This document shows, piece after piece, positions 22,149-31,040 of a DNA stretch of 64,000 bases (within the stretch, counting starts at the first letter, position 1; every line of letters starts with the position of its first letter). The stretch is taken from NCBI GenBank assembly GCA_947642555.1, contig CANRSX010000011.1:56640-120639 (forward strand), given 5' to 3'. The notes under the pieces are model-generated. The model was not told the DNA's origin. It worked only from the letters and a program-made list of their open reading frames with translations, and made no database searches. The DNA comes from an uncultured Roseburia sp. (lineage in GTDB: Bacteria; Bacillota; Clostridia; Lachnospirales; Lachnospiraceae). Made by a program: the position numbers and the translations under genes.

Positions 22149-23261
22149 ATGAACCATACATTTGATACGCTTACGGATGACGAACAGTTTTTTAAAGAAA
22201 TCTATCTTGCACACCGCAGTCTTCACCCCGAGCTGCCGCATACGCTTGCCGAATTAGACCGGCTGACAAACCGTGTGCCCGAATATCGGCAGCTCCGCAG
22301 AAAGCGTCAGCATTCCTTCCCGGAGAGCGACGTTTTTTCGGAGCGCACCTTCGCCCGGTGTGACGATATCGTCGTACTGCTGCACGAGCGCTACAGCCCC
22401 TGTTTTATCCACACGCACGACTATTTTGAACTCTCATATGTCCTTGCCGGATCCTGCACCAATCACATCGCCGGGGAAACGATCACGCAAAAAACAGGGG
22501 ATTTAAGCATCATCTCCCTGCACACGCCGCATGCCGTCAGCGTGTTTTCGGATGACACTGTCCTGATGAATCTGCTGATCCGCTCAAGCACCTTCGAGCA
22601 GACATTTTTCGGCTCCCTCACACAGCGTGACGTGCTCTCCTCTTTTTTCTCGCGGGCGCTCTACACGCCGGACCACCACTCTTATCTGCTCTTTCAGACC
22701 GGAGAGGATGCGGATGTCCGCCGTCTCATGCTGCAGCTGTTCGACGAATATCGCGAAAACAAAACATACGCGGACCGGATGCTTCGCGCACTGGTCACCA
22801 TGCTTTTTGCGACGCTCCTGCGCAGCCATGAACAGAATCTGACAGTACCCAATCCCACCGGCAGCGACAGCGATCCGAATATCATGTTCATTCTGAATTA
22901 TATTCTCGCACATTATCAGACGCTTTCGCTGCATGAGCTCGCATCGTTTTTTCATTACAGCGAACGGCAGCTGACACGAATTTTAAAGGACTATACCGGG
23001 AAAAGCTTTACCGCTGTGATCCAGGAGATCCGCCTGCAGCGCGCCTGCGAGCTTTTATGTAACCCGGACCTCCCGATTGCGGAGATTGCTGCGCATGTAG
23101 GCTATTCCAACGTCAGCTATTTCTACCGTATTTTTAAAAACCGGCATCACATGTCGCCCGCGGATTACCGCAGAGAACATGCCCGCTACAGCAGCATGAC
23201 AAGCGTTCCCGCCACGATCCCGGCAAGCCCTGCCGTCGCGCGTTTTGACAGCCGTTCCTGA
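22149..23261 (+). CDS. AraC-family transcriptional regulator
   Basis: 370 residues. N-terminal cupin-like sensor (about 75-160; HTHDYFELSYVLAGSCTNHI, then TGDLSIISLHTPHAV), a helical middle, and two C-terminal helix-turn-helix motifs (LSLHELASFFHYSERQLTRI and LPIAEIAAHVGYSNVSYFYR with RIFKNRHHMSPADYRRE). The cupin suggests a sugar ligand. An extra 25-residue tail after the normal AraC end overlaps the 3' end of the convergent transporter gene by 76 bases. The start has only a distant AAGGA. No obvious target nearby. Confidence 0.87.
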   Translation: MNHTFDTLTDDEQFFKEIYLAHRSLHPELPHTLAELDRLTNRVPEYRQLRRKRQHSFPESDVFSERTFARCDDIVVLLHERYSPCFIHTHDYFELSYVLAGSCTNHIAGETITQKTGDLSIISLHTPHAVSVFSDDTVLMNLLIRSSTFEQTFFGSLTQRDVLSSFFSRALYTPDHHSYLLFQTGEDADVRRLMLQLFDEYRENKTYADRMLRALVTMLFATLLRSHEQNLTVPNPTGSDSDPNIMFILNYILAHYQTLSLHELASFFHYSERQLTRILKDYTGKSFTAVIQEIRLQRACELLCNPDLPIAEIAAHVGYSNVSYFYRIFKNRHHMSPADYRREHARYSSMTSVPATIPASPAVARFDSRS

Positions 23262-24079
23262 AAGACAAGGTAAGAAAAAGCAATCGTGACCAGAATACTG
23301 AGCTTATCGATCGGGACAACGATGCTCGCGGGCCCGTCCTGAAGCGCGCGGTAATAGCACAGCCAGGACGCACCCGTCGCAAGCCCGGACAGGCAGATAA
23401 ACCAGAGCTCCCCACGCGGAATTTTCGTCACTTCACGCCGTTTTCCCGTCACAAACACCATCACCCACGCCATCACAAGCACCACACAGGTGCGGATCGC
23501 CGTGCCGAGATTTGACTCCACCCCGGTAATCCCGGCTTTTCCGAGGATCGACGTAAGGCTGGCAAAGATCGCGGAGGCAAACGCATAGAAAAGCCATCCC
23601 CGGCGCTTTACGGCAGAGACATTTCCCCCGGATCCGCCGGCAGAGCGCTCCGGTCTGCTCTGTTTCTTCTCAATCATCAGATAAGTGCCCGCCACGATCA
23701 AAAGGACGCCCAAACCTTTTTGCAGGCTGATCTCCTCATGGAAGAACAGAAACGCAAGAAGAATCGTGAGCACTGTACTCGATTTGTCAATCGGGACCAC
23801 CTTGTTGACATCGCCCTCCTGCAGCGCCTTAAAATAGCACAGCCAGGACGCGCCCGTCGCAAGCCCGGAGAGCACCAGAAACAACAGCGTCCGCCCGCCA
23901 ATCTGCGTGATCCCGGACTGAGAGCCCGCAACAAACACCATAATCCAGGTGAAAATCAAAACTACGATCGTACGTATCGCTGTCGCGACCGTAGAATCCG
24001 TCTTCCGGATCCCGCATTTTGCCAGGATCGACGTAATTCCTGCAAAAAAAGCGGAACCCGCTGCATAAAACAGCCACAT
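23186..24079 (-). CDS. DMT-superfamily (EamA) transporter
   Basis: 297 residues, ten predicted helices made of two clearly homologous EamA halves (1-140 and 160-297): both contain SLAFxSITSIL-like starts, the segment GLATGASWLCY and a V-P-I-D-K motif (VVPIDKSSTV; VVPIDKLSIL). A basic loop (KKQSRPERSAGG) joins them. A drug/metabolite exporter of unknown substrate. GAGGGGG before the ATG. Its last 25 codons overlap the AraC gene on the other strand. Confidence 0.88.
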   Translation of the reverse strand: MWLFYAAGSAFFAGITSILAKCGIRKTDSTVATAIRTIVVLIFTWIMVFVAGSQSGITQIGGRTLLFLVLSGLATGASWLCYFKALQEGDVNKVVPIDKSSTVLTILLAFLFFHEEISLQKGLGVLLIVAGTYLMIEKKQSRPERSAGGSGGNVSAVKRRGWLFYAFASAIFASLTSILGKAGITGVESNLGTAIRTCVVLVMAWVMVFVTGKRREVTKIPRGELWFICLSGLATGASWLCYYRALQDGPASIVVPIDKLSILVTIAFSYLVFQERLSKRATAGLAGIVAGTLVMLL

Positions 24080-24121
24080 ATTCGTTTCCCCCTCACATCA
24101 GACGGCATTTCAGCCGTATAT

Positions 24122-24823
24122 TTACAGATTCCTCGTATAACGGCAGGACGGGTAATTGCTGCAGCCGAAAAATGCGCCGAACTTTCCGTTCCGCTGCTTT
24201 AGCTCGCCGCCGCAGCGCGGGCACAGCAAAAGCTCCATTCCCTGCTGAAGCTCCCCGAGCTTTTCATAACACTTCTGCGTCATCGTGCAGTCATTTAACG
24301 CGCGATGCGCCCCTTTCGCGCTGATCTTAAAATGCGCGGCCAGGTCGGTCAGCTTATAATGCCCAAGATCCGGCAGACAGCTTTTTGCCATGGGAAGCGT
24401 GTCGATGTAATCATTTTTCACCGACTCCCCGAACAGCCGCTCCGCCGCAATACAGATAAAATTCAGGTCAAACGAACCGATGTTGTGCCCCACCAGCACC
24501 GATGTCCCCGCAAAATCAAGAAAATCGCGCAATGCCGCAGAAATCTTCGGCGCATCCGCCACCATCTCGTCCGTAATGCCATTGACACGCGTCGCGTCAT
24601 ACGGAATGCTTCTCTCCGGATTTACGAGCGTAGAAAATGTTTCCACAGCCTCTCCCTTCACGGCACGGATCGCGGAAATCTCAATAATCCCGTCGTTTAC
24701 CGCGCTCACCCCGGTCGTCTCCAGATCAAACACCACGTAATCCGGGACATATTTTGCCAGCCGTTTTCCCTTTTCCGGCAGATCTGCCCATGCCGTTTTC
24801 GTCTTCCGTGTATTCTCCGCCAT
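24122..24823 (-). CDS. DEDDh 3'-5' exonuclease (DnaQ-like) with zinc ribbon
   Basis: 233 residues. Exo I: YVVFDLETTGVS (D33, E35); Exo II: VLVGHNIGSFDLNFI; Exo III: HRALNDC, giving the DEDDh set for two-metal 3'-5' exonuclease activity on DNA or RNA. A C-terminal topoisomerase-type zinc ribbon has Cys201, 204, 221 and 227 (CPRCGGEL, FFGCSNYPSC), which probably adds nucleic-acid binding. The fusion is not the polymerase III epsilon layout. AAAGGAGACG before ATG. Likely role in repair or RNA/DNA turnover. Confidence 0.88.
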   Translation of the reverse strand: MAENTRKTKTAWADLPEKGKRLAKYVPDYVVFDLETTGVSAVNDGIIEISAIRAVKGEAVETFSTLVNPERSIPYDATRVNGITDEMVADAPKISAALRDFLDFAGTSVLVGHNIGSFDLNFICIAAERLFGESVKNDYIDTLPMAKSCLPDLGHYKLTDLAAHFKISAKGAHRALNDCTMTQKCYEKLGELQQGMELLLCPRCGGELKQRNGKFGAFFGCSNYPSCRYTRNL

Positions 24824-24903
24824 TCTGATCGTCTCCTTTGCATTTCATTCGTACTGTCGCGAAACGTGCCGTCCACTGCTTCTGCATCCGGGTTTCTCCG
24901 CCC

Positions 24904-26673
24904 TCATTCAAACTGCGCCGCGTATAATTTGTAGTAAAATCCTTTTCTTTCCATCAGGCTCTCGTGATTTCCCTGCTCCACGACATCCCCGTGGTCGATC
25001 ACCAGGATATGGTCCGCATTCTGAATCGTGGAAAGCCGGTGCGCGATCACAAAGCAGGTGCGGTTCTTCATCAGCTCGCGCATCGCCTTCTGGATCCTGC
25101 GCTCCGTGCTGGTATCTACGTTTGAAGTCGCCTCGTCTAAGATCAGCATCTTCGCATCGTAGAGCATCGCCCGGGCGATCGTTAAGAGCTGCTTCTGCCC
25201 TTTGGAAATATTGCCTCCGTCCTCGCTGATCACCGTCTCATAGCCGTCCGGCAGCTGCATGATAAAGGAATGGATGTGCGCCGCCTTCGCCGCTGCCACG
25301 ACCTCCTCCATCGTCGCGCCTTCCTTTCCGTACGCGATATTTTCAAAAATCGTCCCGCGAAATACCCAGGTTTCCTGAAGAACCATCGCATAGGAACCGC
25401 GCAGTCCCGCGCGCGTGTAGTCGCGGATATCCGTGCCCTCTAAGAGAATCCTTCCCGCATCCACATCATAAAACCGCATCAGCAGATTGATGATCGTCGT
25501 CTTTCCCGCCCCCGTCGGCCCCACGATCGCAACCAGTTTCCCGGCGTCCGCCGTGAAATTCAAATCGTGGATAATCGTCTTTCCCTTCTCGTAGCCGAAA
25601 AATACGTGCTCCATCGCGACATTTCCCTGCACATCGCGCGGCGCTGCCGCCCCTTCCCGGTCTTTTATCTCTTCCTCCTCATCCAGAAGCGTAAACACAC
25701 GCTCCGAGGCGGCAAGCGCCGAATAGAGCTCGTTGACAATATTGGCAATCTCATTGATCGGCCCGGAAAACTTTCTGGAATACAGCACAAACGAGGAAAT
25801 CTGCCCCAGCGTGATGATCTGATGCATGTACAGAAGTGATCCGAATACCGCGATCAGGCCAAGCCCGATGTTATTGATAAAACCGACGGTCGGCCCCATG
25901 CTGACCCCGTAATAATCCGCAGAATAATATGCGTCCGCGGCGTCCAGGTTGATCCGGTCAAACCGCTCCGCCACACGGTTCTCATACGCATAGGCCATGA
26001 TCGTCTTCTGCCCGCCGAACATTTCCTCCACAAAGCCGTTCATGATCCCGTAATTTTTCGACCGCTTTGCAAAGCGCGGTTGCGTGATCTTCCTCATTTT
26101 CGTCGTGTAAAGGATCGCGGTCGGGATCGTGACAAGCGTGACGAGCGCCAGCGTCGGCGAGATCACCAGCATCATCGTAAAGGATCCCACAACCGTCACA
26201 AGGCTTGTCAGGATCTGAACGATATCCGTCGCAATACAGGTACTCACCACATCGATATCATAAGACACACGGCTGATGATATCCCCCGCCTGATTCTGGT
26301 CAAAATACCCGACCGGAAGACGCATCAGCTTATGAAAAACGTCCTGCCGCATCTTTTTCGCAATCCATCTGCTGACCTTCATCATAATCATATGTATGAC
26401 AATCGTAATCACTGAGGAGAGCACATAGCAGAACAGCATACGTTTCGCATAATAAAAGACCCGCTCAAAATTTACCTTACCGGCTCCGGCCGCGGCCTCA
26501 TTGATCGCTGATCCCGCCAGTCCCGGCCCTAACAGCGCAAGGATATTGCTCACAAAACACAGCAGAAATACCCCCGCGAGAATCCATTTATACTGTCCGA
26601 TATAAGAGAGCAGCCGCCGGAAGGTACCTCTTGCATCCTTCGGCTTTCTCTTTACCGTATCCATCCTGGCCAT
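24904..26673 (-). CDS. ABC exporter half, subunit B (MdlB/LmrA-like)
   Basis: 589 residues: six-helix exporter membrane domain (about 30-320), then ATPase with Walker A GPTGAGKTTIINLL, Q-loop, signature NISKGQKQL (canonical LSGGQ is changed to ISKGQ) and Walker B KMLILDEATSNVD, H-loop AHRLSTI. The Glu after Walker B is present. Signature Ser-Lys instead of Ser-Gly suggests asymmetry with its partner, whose own motif is LSGGQ. AAAGGACGG before the ATG; 21 bases after the partner gene. Confidence 0.88.
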   Translation of the reverse strand: MARMDTVKRKPKDARGTFRRLLSYIGQYKWILAGVFLLCFVSNILALLGPGLAGSAINEAAAGAGKVNFERVFYYAKRMLFCYVLSSVITIVIHMIMMKVSRWIAKKMRQDVFHKLMRLPVGYFDQNQAGDIISRVSYDIDVVSTCIATDIVQILTSLVTVVGSFTMMLVISPTLALVTLVTIPTAILYTTKMRKITQPRFAKRSKNYGIMNGFVEEMFGGQKTIMAYAYENRVAERFDRINLDAADAYYSADYYGVSMGPTVGFINNIGLGLIAVFGSLLYMHQIITLGQISSFVLYSRKFSGPINEIANIVNELYSALAASERVFTLLDEEEEIKDREGAAAPRDVQGNVAMEHVFFGYEKGKTIIHDLNFTADAGKLVAIVGPTGAGKTTIINLLMRFYDVDAGRILLEGTDIRDYTRAGLRGSYAMVLQETWVFRGTIFENIAYGKEGATMEEVVAAAKAAHIHSFIMQLPDGYETVISEDGGNISKGQKQLLTIARAMLYDAKMLILDEATSNVDTSTERRIQKAMRELMKNRTCFVIAHRLSTIQNADHILVIDHGDVVEQGNHESLMERKGFYYKLYAAQFE

Positions 26674-26694
26674 ACCAAACCGTCCTTTCCAAAC

Positions 26695-28419
26695 TCACGC
26701 CTGCATCTGAACCTTATAGATCTCACGGTACGTCTCACACGTTTTTAACAGCTCCTCATGTGTGCCGTGCCCGATAATATTACCTTCGTCGAGCACCAGG
26801 ATATCGTCGAGGCTCATGATCGAGCTGATGCGCTGCGCCACGATAATCGTCGTCGTTTCCGCATGATGCTCGCGGATTGCCCGGCGGAGCGCAGCGTCCG
26901 TCTTATAATCCAGCGCGCTGGAGGAATCGTCCAAAATCAGAATCTCCGGCGCTGCCGCAAGGGCACGCGCAATCAGGACACGCTGCCTCTGCCCGCCGCT
27001 TAAGTTCGCCCCATGGATCGCCGCGCGATGCTCATAGGTATCCCTGTAATCCTCGATAAATTCCTTTGCGCGCGCGTCCTCGGCCGCTGCCATCAGCTCC
27101 TGTATCGTCACGTCGCGCCCGAAGGAAATATTTTCCTTTAAGGTATCCGCAAAAATCACATCGTTCTGGAACACGACGCCAAACATGCTGTGCAGCTCGT
27201 CTTTTTCATATGTCCGCACATCCCGGCCGTTTAAAAATACAGCTCCCTCATCCGCGTCATAAAAACGCATCAGAAGATTGATGATCGTTGTTTTCCCGCA
27301 GCCGGTCGCTCCGATGATTCCGAGCGTGCCGCCTTTTTTCATGGAAAAACTGATGTCGCTTAAGCTCTTCTGCCTGCCCTCTTTTCCCGCCCCGTAGTTA
27401 AATCCCACATGGTCGAAGATAATGTATTCCTCCCGGTCCGTCTTCGCGGCTTCCGCCTCCGATACCGGCAGCAGCTCGTCCTCCGTCTCCACAACCGCCC
27501 GGATCCGTTCCGCCGAGGCGTTTGCCTTTGACATCAGCATAAATACGCGGTTTAGCGCCATCACACCCATCAGAATCATGTTGAAATAGGTGAGAAATGC
27601 CAGAATCACGCCCGGCTGGGTCGCCCCGCTATTGACCCGGAAGGCGCCCACCAGCACGACAATCGTAAGCCCTGTATTCAGCGCAAACGTCATGATCGGA
27701 CCCGGAAGAGCCATGACAATTCCCGCCTTCACATCGCGCCGCATCAGCTCGTCATTGCTCTCCCCGAACCGCCTGGTCTCATAGTCCTCCTTTGAGAGCG
27801 CTTTTACGACACGGATCCCGGTGATATTTTCCCGCATGATCCGCACGACCTCGTCGAGCCCCCGCTGTACCTTATCGTAGAGCGGGATCCCCTTCATCGA
27901 GACAAAAACGACCGCAGCGATCATGATCGGAGCCATGATGCAGAGAATCATCGCCAGCCCCACGTCCATCGTGAGTGTGATAAAGATCCCGCCCAGCAGC
28001 ATAATCGGGGCCCGGATCCCCAGCGACTGGACGCTTTGGATAAAGCTCTGCAGGTTATAAGAGTCCGAGGTCATCCGGGAATTTAAAGAAGGAAGACCGA
28101 ATTCGTCCAGCTGATTTCCGGACAGGTTAACAGATTTCCAGAACAGATCCCTGCGGATCTCATAGATGCTCTCCTTCGCCACGCGCACCGCCAGACGGTT
28201 CGCGCCGACATTGAGCTGCCTCACCAGAATGGCCAGCGCAATCATGGCGAGTCCCCATGCCAGAACCTGCGCTGTATTCTTAAGCGGCGCCACATCGTCG
28301 ATCAGATGCTCCAGCACATAGGGCAGCATCAGCTCCCCCAGCGTCCCTGTCATCTTGATCATCATCACGGACGCCACCATCCATCGGTATTTTTTCAGAT
28401 AACGAAAAATAAATCTCAT
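26695..28419 (-). CDS. ABC exporter half, subunit A (MdlA/LmrA-like)
   Basis: 574 residues from the ATG at 28419 (GCAGGAGACAG site); a longer reading adds 22 unlikely residues. Six-helix domain (about 8-300), Walker A GATGCGKTTIINLL, signature NLSGGQRQRV, but Walker B reads EILILDDSSSALD: the catalytic Glu is Asp. In heterodimeric exporters one site has such a degenerate Glu. With the following gene it should make a heterodimer with one consensus and one degenerate nucleotide site. Drug or lipid export; substrate unknown. Confidence 0.9.
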   Translation of the reverse strand: MRFIFRYLKKYRWMVASVMMIKMTGTLGELMLPYVLEHLIDDVAPLKNTAQVLAWGLAMIALAILVRQLNVGANRLAVRVAKESIYEIRRDLFWKSVNLSGNQLDEFGLPSLNSRMTSDSYNLQSFIQSVQSLGIRAPIMLLGGIFITLTMDVGLAMILCIMAPIMIAAVVFVSMKGIPLYDKVQRGLDEVVRIMRENITGIRVVKALSKEDYETRRFGESNDELMRRDVKAGIVMALPGPIMTFALNTGLTIVVLVGAFRVNSGATQPGVILAFLTYFNMILMGVMALNRVFMLMSKANASAERIRAVVETEDELLPVSEAEAAKTDREEYIIFDHVGFNYGAGKEGRQKSLSDISFSMKKGGTLGIIGATGCGKTTIINLLMRFYDADEGAVFLNGRDVRTYEKDELHSMFGVVFQNDVIFADTLKENISFGRDVTIQELMAAAEDARAKEFIEDYRDTYEHRAAIHGANLSGGQRQRVLIARALAAAPEILILDDSSSALDYKTDAALRRAIREHHAETTTIIVAQRISSIMSLDDILVLDEGNIIGHGTHEELLKTCETYREIYKVQMQA

Positions 28420-28440
28420 AACTGTCTCCTGCTTTTGCTC

Positions 28441-28504
28441 AATGTAACTGCCGCTGACGCGGCGCTCTGTGTTACATTTTAGCATACAGGAGGATCTGAT
28501 TCAA
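28441..28504 (-). promoter_or_regulatory. Promoter and nested palindrome of the ABC exporter operon
   Basis: Minus strand TTGAAT (28499-28504), 17 bases, TAAAAT (28476-28481) with TGC just before. Perfect arms AATGTAAC (28441-28448) and GTTACATT (28471-28478) surround an inner GCCGC-TGAC-GCGGC stem. The right arm overlaps the -10, so it can be an operator or a 5' leader hairpin. Confidence 0.6.
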
Positions 28505-28544
28505 TAGATTTGGAGAAAATAGTTGAGCAATCAACTATATTCCA

Positions 28545-28709
28545 GTTACAGTTCACTCGTCAGCCAATATGAAGATAATCACATGCTTGCATGATGATTT
28601 CTCCATTTGTGCTGACGTAGGGAACGCCAGTTTATGAGCAAAGTTAGCTGCGAAGCAGCGGGAAAACGCTGTAAGCGCCTTTGCGAATGGCGTGGGAGTG
28701 AACTGTAAC
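28545..28709 (+). repeat. Palindromic structured element, copy 2
   Basis: 165 bases closed by perfect 14-base inverted ends GTTACAGTTCACTC and GAGTGAACTGTAAC. Inside is the same series as copy 1: long hairpin (CGTCAGC...GCTGACG), TATGAGCAAA, small stems GCTGC-GAA-GCAGC and GCGCT-GTA-AGCGC, GCGAATGGCGTGGG. Its right end touches the stop codon of the Rpn-family gene at 28710. A separate ATAGTTGA-GCAA-TCAACTAT palindrome sits just to its left. Confidence 0.75.
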
Positions 28710-29699
28710 CTATATTTCAAGCCACTGCCGCACAGTCTCTACTGCATAGCCCACACCCCGGGCAACCGTTTCTAAGTCTACCCCGAGATTGTAAAAATTA
28801 CGGGCAGCTTCCTGTGCTTTTTTCAGTTCACCATTCTCCTCTCCAATTCGTCGTTCTTCCTCCCTCATATCCTGAATCGCTTTACACATATCAACAACCT
28901 CCTCCTCTTCCTCATAATTCAGTCTGCTACTGGTAACCGCCGCGATCACATCCACCGCTCTGCGTTCCAGTTCGCGGAACCGTTCCTCATGGGTCTTAAG
29001 GATCTGGTTCAGCTTTTCCTGATCCTTCGAATACTTGATAAAGAGCAGCACTTCCCGCAAACTGGTCTGAAATTTCATGATCTCCTCGTCCGGCATCTGC
29101 GCCGGTGCAATCAGGTGTACACGATAATCGTTGATGAAGGAACGAATCTTCGGATCCTTTATCTCCATCATCTCAGACAGGCTGGACGGGCCGTCCCATT
29201 CATCGGGTGAAAATAAGATCATGACAGTCACCGACGGAATCAGACGGTCGCTCTTCCAAAAACCGCTTAAAAACTCTCCTGAATTCGGTTTCTTCTGTTC
29301 TTCTGCCGCATCAGCACTGCCATCTTTCTTTTTCTGCTTCATGGCATGGCGATGAGATCTTGCAGCTTCCTCCACCTGGCAGGCATATTCGATCGCATCA
29401 TAAAGGTTGTTTTTTACCGCGGCTGCATAATGCACCTGTGACTGGGATTCGATCCCATAGAGGACATATTCGGTCTCCCCGTCCGTCTTCGACGCATACA
29501 GCTTCTGCACATCCCGGTACCTCTGCACCGGCACTACAGCACCGTCTGTACCATAAGGAAGAGCGATCTTTGCCGTATCACGCTCCTCTAACTGCTCTGG
29601 CCGGATCCGCTGCCTGCCTCCGTGGATGTAATAGTTGAATACATCCGCGAAGACGGCGGGATCCGATAAATAATTTCTTGTAATTGCATCTGTTTTCAA
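28710..29699 (-). CDS. Rpn-family recombination-promoting nuclease/putative transposase, copy 1
   Basis: 329 residues. PD-(D/E)XK core: VFADVFNYY near the N-terminus with D19, strand YVLYGIESQSQVHYAAAVKN with E84 and Q86 (E-x-Q variant). The C-terminal half is helical with EEEEEVVDMCKAIQDMREEE and a small DNA-binding-like tail GVDLETVARGVGYAVETVRQW. Start codon is TTG at 29699; no ATG precedes it in frame. The C-terminus is shorter than in the other copies (ends RQWLEI), where the structured element begins, so it may have been trimmed. Strong own promoter. Rpn proteins are linked to RecA-independent recombination in E. coli. Confidence 0.82.
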   Translation of the reverse strand: MKTDAITRNYLSDPAVFADVFNYYIHGGRQRIRPEQLEERDTAKIALPYGTDGAVVPVQRYRDVQKLYASKTDGETEYVLYGIESQSQVHYAAAVKNNLYDAIEYACQVEEAARSHRHAMKQKKKDGSADAAEEQKKPNSGEFLSGFWKSDRLIPSVTVMILFSPDEWDGPSSLSEMMEIKDPKIRSFINDYRVHLIAPAQMPDEEIMKFQTSLREVLLFIKYSKDQEKLNQILKTHEERFRELERRAVDVIAAVTSSRLNYEEEEEVVDMCKAIQDMREEERRIGEENGELKKAQEAARNFYNLGVDLETVARGVGYAVETVRQWLEI

Positions 29700-29755
29700 T
29701 TGTGTTTCCCGTCTCTCCCGAACGGTAAAACAACGCTACCATATCCTTACAGATT

Positions 29756-29784
29756 ATTATATTACGTTTGAAAGTGATTTTCAA
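29756..29784 (-). promoter_or_regulatory. Promoter of Rpn copy 1
   Basis: TTGAAA (29779-29784), 17 bases, TATAAT (29756-29761). Same promoter as before copy 3 (32084-32112). Confidence 0.72.
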
Positions 29785-29845
29785 TGATGTGTGGAAAAGT
29801 TTGTGAAATGTGCACAAGGAGATTTTCTGATCTGGCAAATTATAA

Positions 29846-29874
29846 TAGACACTACTTTCTGATTATGCTATACT
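29846..29874 (+). promoter_or_regulatory. Promoter of the 63-aa gene
   Basis: TAGACA (29846-29851), 17 bases, TGC-TATACT (29869-29874). Confidence 0.6.
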
Positions 29875-29921
29875 AAGCACAGCAGAACAACCGTTTTCCA
29901 TGATCGGGAGGTGAAAATGAT

Positions 29922-30113
29922 ATGCCGAGTAATGGTGAAATTATAAAAGATGTCGTTGATCAGTTCCAAAAAGTACAGGCTCATATGAAAAATGCCAAAG
30001 AAGAGGGCGCCAGCAAGACATATGAAGGTCTGAAGAATGATTATCTGTCGCTAAAAGCAATTTTAACATCTCTTGGTGTCAATCTGACAGATATTGATAA
30101 AATCAAAGAATAA
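29922..30113 (+). CDS. Small helical protein of unknown function (63 aa)
   Basis: 63 residues, soluble, mostly helical: VVDQFQKVQAHMKNAKEEG then YEGLKNDYLSLKAILTSLGV and DIDKIKE. GGGAGGTG eight bases before the ATG and a 17-spaced promoter make it a convincing gene. It sits head-to-head with Rpn copy 1 and tail-to-tail with copy 2, i.e. inside the Rpn array on the opposite strand. Family not recognised. Confidence 0.72.
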   Translation: MPSNGEIIKDVVDQFQKVQAHMKNAKEEGASKTYEGLKNDYLSLKAILTSLGVNLTDIDKIKE

Positions 30114-30127
30114 CAACATTTTTTATC

Positions 30128-30156
30128 GGGCGGTCATAGTAATTTACTGACCGCCC
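30128..30156. other. Perfect 9-base hairpin at the 3' end of the 63-aa gene and Rpn copy 2
   Basis: Arms GGGCGGTCA and TGACCGCCC around an 11-base loop; the stop of Rpn copy 2 is in the loop. T-run (TTTTTT) lies on the 5' side on the plus strand, so it lacks the usual terminator tail in both directions, although it could still end transcripts. Confidence 0.5.
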
Positions 30157-30981
30157 TGAACTGTCTCTAACCCGATCCACTGCCGCACCGTCTCCGCCGC
30201 ATAGCCCACACCCCGGGCAACCGTTTCTAAATCTACCCCGAGATTATAAAAATTTCGGGCAACTTCCTGTGCTTTTTTCAGTTCGCCATTCTCCTCTCCA
30301 ATTCGCCGTTCTTCTTCCCTCATATCCTGAATCGCCTGGCAAACAGGCTTTTCGTTTGCCATACACACAATGAATGACCTCCTCCTCTTCCTCATAATTC
30401 AGTCTGCTACTGGTAACCGCCGCGATCACATCCACCGCTCTGCGTTCCAGTTCGCGGAACCGTTCCTCATGGGTCTTAAGGATCTGGTTCAGCTTTTCCT
30501 GATCCTTCGAATACTTGATAAAGAGCAGCACTTCCCGCAAACTGGTCTGAAATTTCATGATCTCCTCGTCCGGCATCTGCGCCGGTGCAATCAGGTGTAC
30601 ACGATAATCGTTGATGAAGGAACGAATCTTCGGATCCTTTATCTCCATCATCTCAGACAGGCTGGACGGGCCGTCCCATTCATCGGGTGAAAATAAGATC
30701 ATGACAGTCACCGACGGAATCAGACGGTCGCTCTTCCAAAAACCGCTTAAAAACTCTCCTGAATTCGGTTTCTTCTGTTCTTCTGCCACATCAGCACTGC
30801 CATCTCTCTTTTTCTGCTTCATGGCATGGCGATGAGATCTTGCCGCCTCCTCCACCTGACCGGCATACTCAATCGCGTCATAAAGGTTGTTTTTTACCGC
30901 AGCTGCATAATGCACCTGTGACTGGGATTCGATCCCGTAGAGGACATATCCGGTCTCTCCGTCCGACTTCGACGTATACAT
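30144..30981 (-). pseudogene. Rpn-family copy 2, truncated and frameshifted
   Basis: Near-identical to copies 1 and 3 over the middle. The first 68 or so codons are gone: codon YTSKSDGE is joined directly to the upstream AAAGTTTGTGAAATGTG region. In the C-terminal half, after YEEEEEV, the normal VDMCKA codons are replaced by about 42 bases containing TGGCAAAC-9-GTTTGCCA, which shifts the frame; the original frame (CQAIQDMREEERR...RQWIGLETVQGGQ) resumes beyond it. Two lesions make it non-functional. E84/Q86 remain but D19 is lost. Confidence 0.82.
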
Positions 30982-31040
30982 TATGGTGGTGAAAGTTTGT
31001 GAAATGTGCACAAGGGATTTCAAAAAGATAGCAGGCTTCC

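Noticed and set aside
30128..30156. Hairpin as a normal intrinsic terminator
   Set aside because: The T-run lies on the wrong side for both strands, so I list it only as a hairpin.
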